A stretch of DNA of 8,671 nucleotides from BRH-c25 sp964447145 (GTDB lineage: Bacteria; Bacillota; Clostridia; Lutisporales; Lutisporaceae). The notes beneath the pieces were generated by a model, which saw only the letters and a program-made list of their open reading frames with translations, did not search any database and had not been told where the DNA came from. Shown in pieces: positions 5,478 through 8,671 of this stretch. The DNA is taken from the NCBI GenBank assembly GCA_964447145.1, contig CAYURW010000105.1:1-8671 (forward strand), given 5' to 3'. The position numbers and the translations under genes were made by a program. Numbering within the stretch: the first letter of the stretch is position 1; every line of letters starts with the position of its first letter.

Positions 5478-6416
5478 TCAATTCCCCTTTGCCGCTATAG
5501 CACACCATTCCCCTATCTCAAGCACATCCAAAACCTTGAAGCCATCTTCCTTAAGCCTACACAGGACTTCATCCCTTCTATCCTTAATAATGCCTGAGGA
5601 TATGAATATTCCGTCCTCTTTCAAAAAATTTATTGCGTTCCTGCTTAAAGAGATGATTATATCGGCTATAATATTTGCAACTATTATATCGGCCTTGCCA
5701 GAAACCGGTTCCAGGAGGTTTCCACATTTGACCTGCACCCTATCTTCCACCCTGTTTACTTTTGTGTTTTCTTCAGCTACTCTGCAGGAAACCTCGTCTG
5801 TGTCAATACAAAGGACCCTCCCTGCATTGAGCCTGGCAGCTGTTATCCCAAGTATCCCTGAGCCGCAGCCAGCATCGAATACCCTGTAGCCAAGCTTGAC
5901 ATACTTCTCCAATAGCCTAATGCACATTATTGTTGTCTCGTGGGTACCGGTACCAAAAGCCATCCCGGGGTCAATTTCAACAATGACTTCCCCTGCGCCC
6001 GCCGTATACTCCTCCCACGTAGGCTTTATGACCACACTGTCCCCCACCTTAAGAGGTTTATAGTATTTTTTCCATGAGTCTGCCCAATCCCTGTCATCTA
6101 CTTCCCTGGTGGTCACAATGCCTTTCCCTTTATCAAGGCCGAATTCGTCAAGTTCAAGGACACGGTCTTCGACTTTTTTGCGTTTGGGCTCATCAAATCC
6201 TTCAAAATAAAAGTAACCTTTTACTTTTGTGTCTTCTCCCAATTGCCTTAAAAATTCGTCATCCACATAATCCCACTTTTTTTCATCCCCGTTCAGGGCC
6301 CTAAAGTCATTGGGATCCTCTATCAGCACTCCTGATGCCCCTTCTTCATACAATATCTCAGATACCGCATCGGATGCCTCTGTGGAGGTTATAACCTGGA
6401 GTTCCACGTATTTCAA
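5478..6416 (-). CDS. prmA: Ribosomal protein L11 methyltransferase PrmA
   Basis: A 312-residue class I SAM methyltransferase matching PrmA in length and motifs. PrmA trimethylates lysines and the N-terminus of ribosomal protein L11. The N-terminal substrate-recognition domain (about 1-110) begins KYVELQV. The DRDWADSWKKYYKP block (108-121) is typical. The catalytic domain carries DPGMAFGTGTHETT (149-162), the SAM-binding DAGCGSGILGI (181-191) and the post-motif ANIIADI (247-253), where many homologues have NILA. The start is TTG at 6416, with AAGAGG (6425-6430) 8 nt upstream. An ATG just before it is out of frame and stops after three codons. It is the first gene after the dnaJ terminator and has its own promoter, so it probably heads the unit with rsmE and mtaB. 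Confidence 0.95.
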   Translation of the reverse strand: MKYVELQVITSTEASDAVSEILYEEGASGVLIEDPNDFRALNGDEKKWDYVDDEFLRQLGEDTKVKGYFYFEGFDEPKRKKVEDRVLELDEFGLDKGKGIVTTREVDDRDWADSWKKYYKPLKVGDSVVIKPTWEEYTAGAGEVIVEIDPGMAFGTGTHETTIMCIRLLEKYVKLGYRVFDAGCGSGILGITAARLNAGRVLCIDTDEVSCRVAEENTKVNRVEDRVQVKCGNLLEPVSGKADIIVANIIADIIISLSRNAINFLKEDGIFISSGIIKDRRDEVLCRLKEDGFKVLDVLEIGEWCAIAAKGN

Positions 6417-6485
6417 TATATCATCCTCTTATAATAAAAATATGCCGGGCTTGTTTACTTGCCACAGCTAATTATACCCTACCCC

Positions 6486-6514
6486 ATTATATATAATAGG
6501 AAAATAATTTACAA
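6486..6514 (-). promoter_or_regulatory. Sigma-A promoter for prmA-rsmE-mtaB
   Basis: TTGTAA (6514-6509; 4/6) and TATAAT (6491-6486; 6/6) are spaced 17 bp in the minus-strand gap after dnaJ. The predicted start is near 6479, about 60 nt upstream of the prmA TTG. A second TATAAT at 6476-6471 has no good -35 box. The promoter sits directly downstream of the dnaJ terminator, as expected for a separate unit. Confidence 0.7.
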
Positions 6515-6542
6515 TATATTCATGACATACGAGATATGCGGG

Positions 6543-6567
6543 AAAAACTCCGGTCCTGCCGGAGTTT
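6543..6567 (-). terminator. Intrinsic terminator directly after dnaJ
   Basis: The minus strand reads AAACTCCGG (6567-6559), loop CAGGA, CCGGAGTTT (6553-6545), then continues the T-run to five Ts (6547-6543). The stem is a perfect 9 bp with a GC-rich core. It begins one base after the dnaJ stop codon (6569-6571), so it should end most heat-shock transcripts there. The plus strand also shows a short T-run beyond the stem, but there is no plus-strand gene to terminate. Confidence 0.9.
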
Positions 6568-6568
6568 C

Positions 6569-7744
6569 CTATTTCCCAAATCTATCCTTGACCTTATCAA
6601 AAAATGACTTCCTCTGCTCTTCTATATCGTCCCCGCTTATTTCCGCATATTTTCTGAGCAGCTCCCTTTGATTTTCAGTCAGCTTCTTTGGCACTATTAC
6701 CTTGACAGTAAAATAGAGGTCTCCCCTCACTTTGTTCTTCAGTCCGGGTATACCCTTGTTTTTTATTCTGAACGTAGTCCCTGTCTGGGTACCTTCCGGT
6801 ATTGTATACTTTACCCTTCCTTCAAGAGTAGGCACTTCTATCTCGTCACCCAAGGCAGCTTGAGTAAAGGATACGGGCACATCGCCATATAGATTTATAC
6901 CCTCTCTTCTAAACAGTTTGTGGGGTTTTACCCTAATATAAATATATAAGTCCCCGGAGGCTCCGCCTCTGGCCCCAGACTCCCCTTCGCCCCTTAAGGG
7001 CATCACGGAACCGGTATCGACTCCTGCCGGTATATCAATAGTAATTTTACGGTTCTTTTTTATACTGCCTTTACCCTTGCATTGGGAACAGGGTTCTTTG
7101 ATGATCTTGCCTTCCCCGCGGCATTCGTCACAGGTCTTGACATTTACGACCCTGCCGAAGACCGTGTTTTGTGTAAACCTTACCTCTCCGCTTCCTCCGC
7201 AGGCTTTGCAGGTTTCTGTGCCAGTCCCCGCCTTTGCACCGGTGCCTTTACATTCATTGCAAGTCTCATTCCTTGTGATATATATATCTTTTTTGACTCC
7301 GAAGGCGGCTTCTTCAAACTCTATCTCAATTTCATATTTAAGGTCGGCACCTCTCTGGGGGCCTGATTTTCTTCTTGCCCCTCCTGCGCCTCCAAAGCTG
7401 CTGCCGCTTCCCCCGAAGAACACATCAAATAAGTCTTCAAAGCCTCCGGTGCTTCTAAAACCTCCAAAGTCCCCAAAGCCATCAAAGCCTCCCCCGCCGC
7501 CTCCAAACCCGTTTGGATCAACCCCTGCATGACCGAATTGATCGTACCTGGCCTTTTTTTCCTTATCACTCAGGATTTCATATGCTTCGTTCACTTCTTT
7601 GAACTTCGCTTCTGCACCCTTGTCGCCCTGATTCATATCAGGGTGGTACTTTTTTGCTAGCTTTCGGTATGCGCTCTTAATTTCTTCCTCAGAAGATGTC
7701 TTGTTAATTCCCATCACTTCATAATAATCCCTTTTTGATGCCAA
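6569..7744 (-). CDS. dnaJ: Chaperone protein DnaJ (Hsp40)
   Basis: A 391-residue type I DnaJ, cochaperone that delivers substrates to DnaK and stimulates its ATPase. The J domain (about 1-70) has the essential HPD at 34-36. A glycine/phenylalanine-rich linker spans about 71-122, with a run of six glycines at 81-86. Four zinc-finger repeats CxxCxGxG follow: C162/C165, C179/C182, C205/C208 and C219/C222. The C-terminal substrate-binding beta domains run to the end. I choose TTG at 7744 as start: it gives the family N-terminus MASKRDYYEV and has AAGGCGG (7752-7758) 7 nt upstream. The in-frame TTG at 7762 has no ribosome binding site and would add six atypical residues. It follows dnaK and is closed by a strong terminator. 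No CIRCE element is visible in the window. Confidence 0.96.
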   Translation of the reverse strand: MASKRDYYEVMGINKTSSEEEIKSAYRKLAKKYHPDMNQGDKGAEAKFKEVNEAYEILSDKEKKARYDQFGHAGVDPNGFGGGGGGFDGFGDFGGFRSTGGFEDLFDVFFGGSGSSFGGAGGARRKSGPQRGADLKYEIEIEFEEAAFGVKKDIYITRNETCNECKGTGAKAGTGTETCKACGGSGEVRFTQNTVFGRVVNVKTCDECRGEGKIIKEPCSQCKGKGSIKKNRKITIDIPAGVDTGSVMPLRGEGESGARGGASGDLYIYIRVKPHKLFRREGINLYGDVPVSFTQAALGDEIEVPTLEGRVKYTIPEGTQTGTTFRIKNKGIPGLKNKVRGDLYFTVKVIVPKKLTENQRELLRKYAEISGDDIEEQRKSFFDKVKDRFGK

Positions 7745-7780
7745 TTTTCCACCGCCTTCCAATAAACCGGCAATACTTCA

Positions 7781-7844
7781 GGCAGGATACCATACTTATC
7801 ACCATCATAACTGAGCAGGAGACCTGTAATAGTATCCTGCTCAG
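7781..7844 (-). promoter_or_regulatory. Mutually exclusive inverted repeats in the dnaK-dnaJ intercistronic region
   Basis: In the transcript, segment A CTGAGCAGGATAC (7844-7832) can pair perfectly over 10 bp with segment B TCCTGCTCAG (7820-7811). Alternatively its GCAGGATACTAT part (7840-7829) can pair over 12 bp, one of them G-U, with segment C (7793-7782, containing GTATCCTGC). B and C are direct repeats of TCCTGC, so only one helix can form at a time. Neither is followed by a U-run, so simple termination is unlikely. A role in mRNA processing, stability or dnaJ translation is possible but unproven. Confidence 0.5.
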
Positions 7845-7877
7845 CCACTATTTTATATTTTATACTATTTATTAGTT

Positions 7878-8671
7878 TTAGTCTTCAACTTTGTAATCCG
7901 CATCTACCGTGTTGTCGTTATGGGGTTCCCCTTCGGCAGGTTCTTGCTGCCCCCCGCTGGCCTGATAAATTTTCGAAGATATGTCATAGAAAACCTTTGT
8001 AAGCTCCTCGGTTGCATTTTTGATCGTCTCTGTATCCGAACCCTTTAATGCTTCCTTTACATTATTAAGTTCAGCCTCGATTCTGGCCTTGTCTTCCTCT
8101 GCAAGTTTACCCTCCAGGTCCTTAAGGTTCTTTTCTGTCTGATATACAAGGCTATCTGCGTTATTTCTTGTTTCCACTTCTTCTTTTCTTTTTTTGTCTT
8201 CTGCAGCAAACTTTTCAGCATCTTTGACAGCGGAATTTATGTCGTTTTCTGAAAGGTTTGTACTTGCAGTTATAGTGATCTTCTGTTCATTTCCTGTACC
8301 GAGGTCCTTTGCGGACACATGCACAATACCATTCGCATCAATATCAAATGTTACTTCTATTTGAGGCACTCCCCTTGGTGCCGGAGGTATATTCGAAAGC
8401 TGGAATCTTCCAAGAGTCTTGTTGTATGCAGCCATTTCCCTTTCACCCTGAAGTACATGGATCTCAACACTGGTCTGCCCGTCAGCAGCTGTCGAAAATA
8501 TCTGGCTCTTCTTTGTGGGTATGGTTGTATTCCTCTCAATAAGCTTTGTAAATACCCCACCCAAGGTCTCTATACCGAGGGAAAGAGGAGTAACATCCAG
8601 AAGGAGCACATCCTTGACTTCTCCCGTCAGTACCGCAGCCTGTATTGCAGCACCCAGGGCAACGCACTCAT
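7878..8671 (-). CDS. dnaK: Chaperone protein DnaK (Hsp70), C-terminal part (5' end outside window)
   Basis: The frame enters from the right edge and ends at TAA 7878-7880, giving 263 visible residues of a protein normally about 610 long. It starts in the end of the ATPase domain (ECVALGAAIQAAVLTGEVKD), crosses the conserved interdomain linker VLLLDVTPLSLGIE, then covers the beta-sandwich substrate-binding domain (ERNTTIPTKKSQIFSTA, QGEREMAAYNKTLGRFQL, GVPQIEVTFDIDANGI). It continues through the helical lid, rich in Glu and Lys, to an acidic tail ending DADYKVED. DnaK binds exposed hydrophobic peptide segments in an ATP-dependent cycle with DnaJ and GrpE. In Firmicutes it is usually preceded by hrcA and grpE, which would lie to the right of this window. 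The visible part has no disruption. Confidence 0.98.
   Translation of the reverse strand, partial: ECVALGAAIQAAVLTGEVKDVLLLDVTPLSLGIETLGGVFTKLIERNTTIPTKKSQIFSTAADGQTSVEIHVLQGEREMAAYNKTLGRFQLSNIPPAPRGVPQIEVTFDIDANGIVHVSAKDLGTGNEQKITITASTNLSENDINSAVKDAEKFAAEDKKRKEEVETRNNADSLVYQTEKNLKDLEGKLAEEDKARIEAELNNVKEALKGSDTETIKNATEELTKVFYDISSKIYQASGGQQEPAEGEPHNDNTVDADYKVED

Noticed and set aside
7077..7532. Plus-strand proline-rich 151-codon frame opposite dnaJ
   Set aside because: It is the antisense shadow of the glycine-rich linker and zinc-finger codons of dnaJ; there is no start signal or known domain.
7745..7762. Upstream TTG start for dnaJ at 7762
   Set aside because: No Shine-Dalgarno sequence precedes it and it adds six residues absent from the family N-terminus; its codons instead hold the ribosome binding site for the TTG at 7744.
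7811..7844. Intrinsic terminator between dnaK and dnaJ
   Set aside because: The 10-bp stem is followed by TTATGATGG on the minus strand, not a U-run, so a classic terminator call is not supported.

Overview
The window reads as a Firmicutes chromosome, most likely an anaerobic clostridial lineage. The evidence is the gene order dnaK-dnaJ-prmA-rsmE-mtaB-HIT-rpsU-yqeY, strong AGGAGG-type ribosome binding sites, moderate-to-low GC and frequent TTG starts. Every gene I can support lies on the minus strand, so transcription runs from high to low coordinates. No tRNA, rRNA, CRISPR array, insertion sequence or phage gene was seen, and no gene-free stretch exceeds about 200 bases.

Right to left: the C-terminal part of dnaK (7878-8671, cut by the window edge) is followed by a 133-nt intercistronic stretch with competing inverted repeats, then dnaJ (6569-7744) and a strong intrinsic terminator one base after its stop. 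A new promoter (TATAAT at 6486-6491) then drives a tightly packed trio of SAM-dependent enzymes acting on the translation machinery: prmA (ribosomal protein L11 methylation), rsmE (16S rRNA U1498 methylation) and mtaB (tRNA methylthiolation). Stop and start signals overlap or nearly touch in this trio, suggesting translational coupling. A HIT-family nucleotide hydrolase gene (2951-3295) follows with its own candidate promoter. A perfect-consensus promoter with a repeat-rich leader of about 130 nt then precedes rpsU (ribosomal protein S21) and yqeY, which end in an intrinsic terminator at 2034-2062.

The unusual gene is at the left end (1-1924, running off the edge). It is one uninterrupted frame that joins a complete chemotaxis-receptor (MCP) signalling hairpin at its N-terminus to a family 5 (OppA/DppA-like) peptide/nickel-type solute-binding domain at its C-terminus. 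The visible part has no signal peptide, no lipobox, no transmembrane helix and no HAMP domain. As read, it is a soluble chemoreceptor in which a normally extracellular transporter-binding fold acts as a cytoplasmic sensor. It is set apart from the housekeeping cluster by the terminator and has a 17-bp perfect-arm palindrome in its upstream region.

Functionally, the right 6.6 kb is conserved housekeeping (protein folding, ribosome and tRNA modification). The left 2 kb is accessory sensory material and is the best candidate in the window for something little described.
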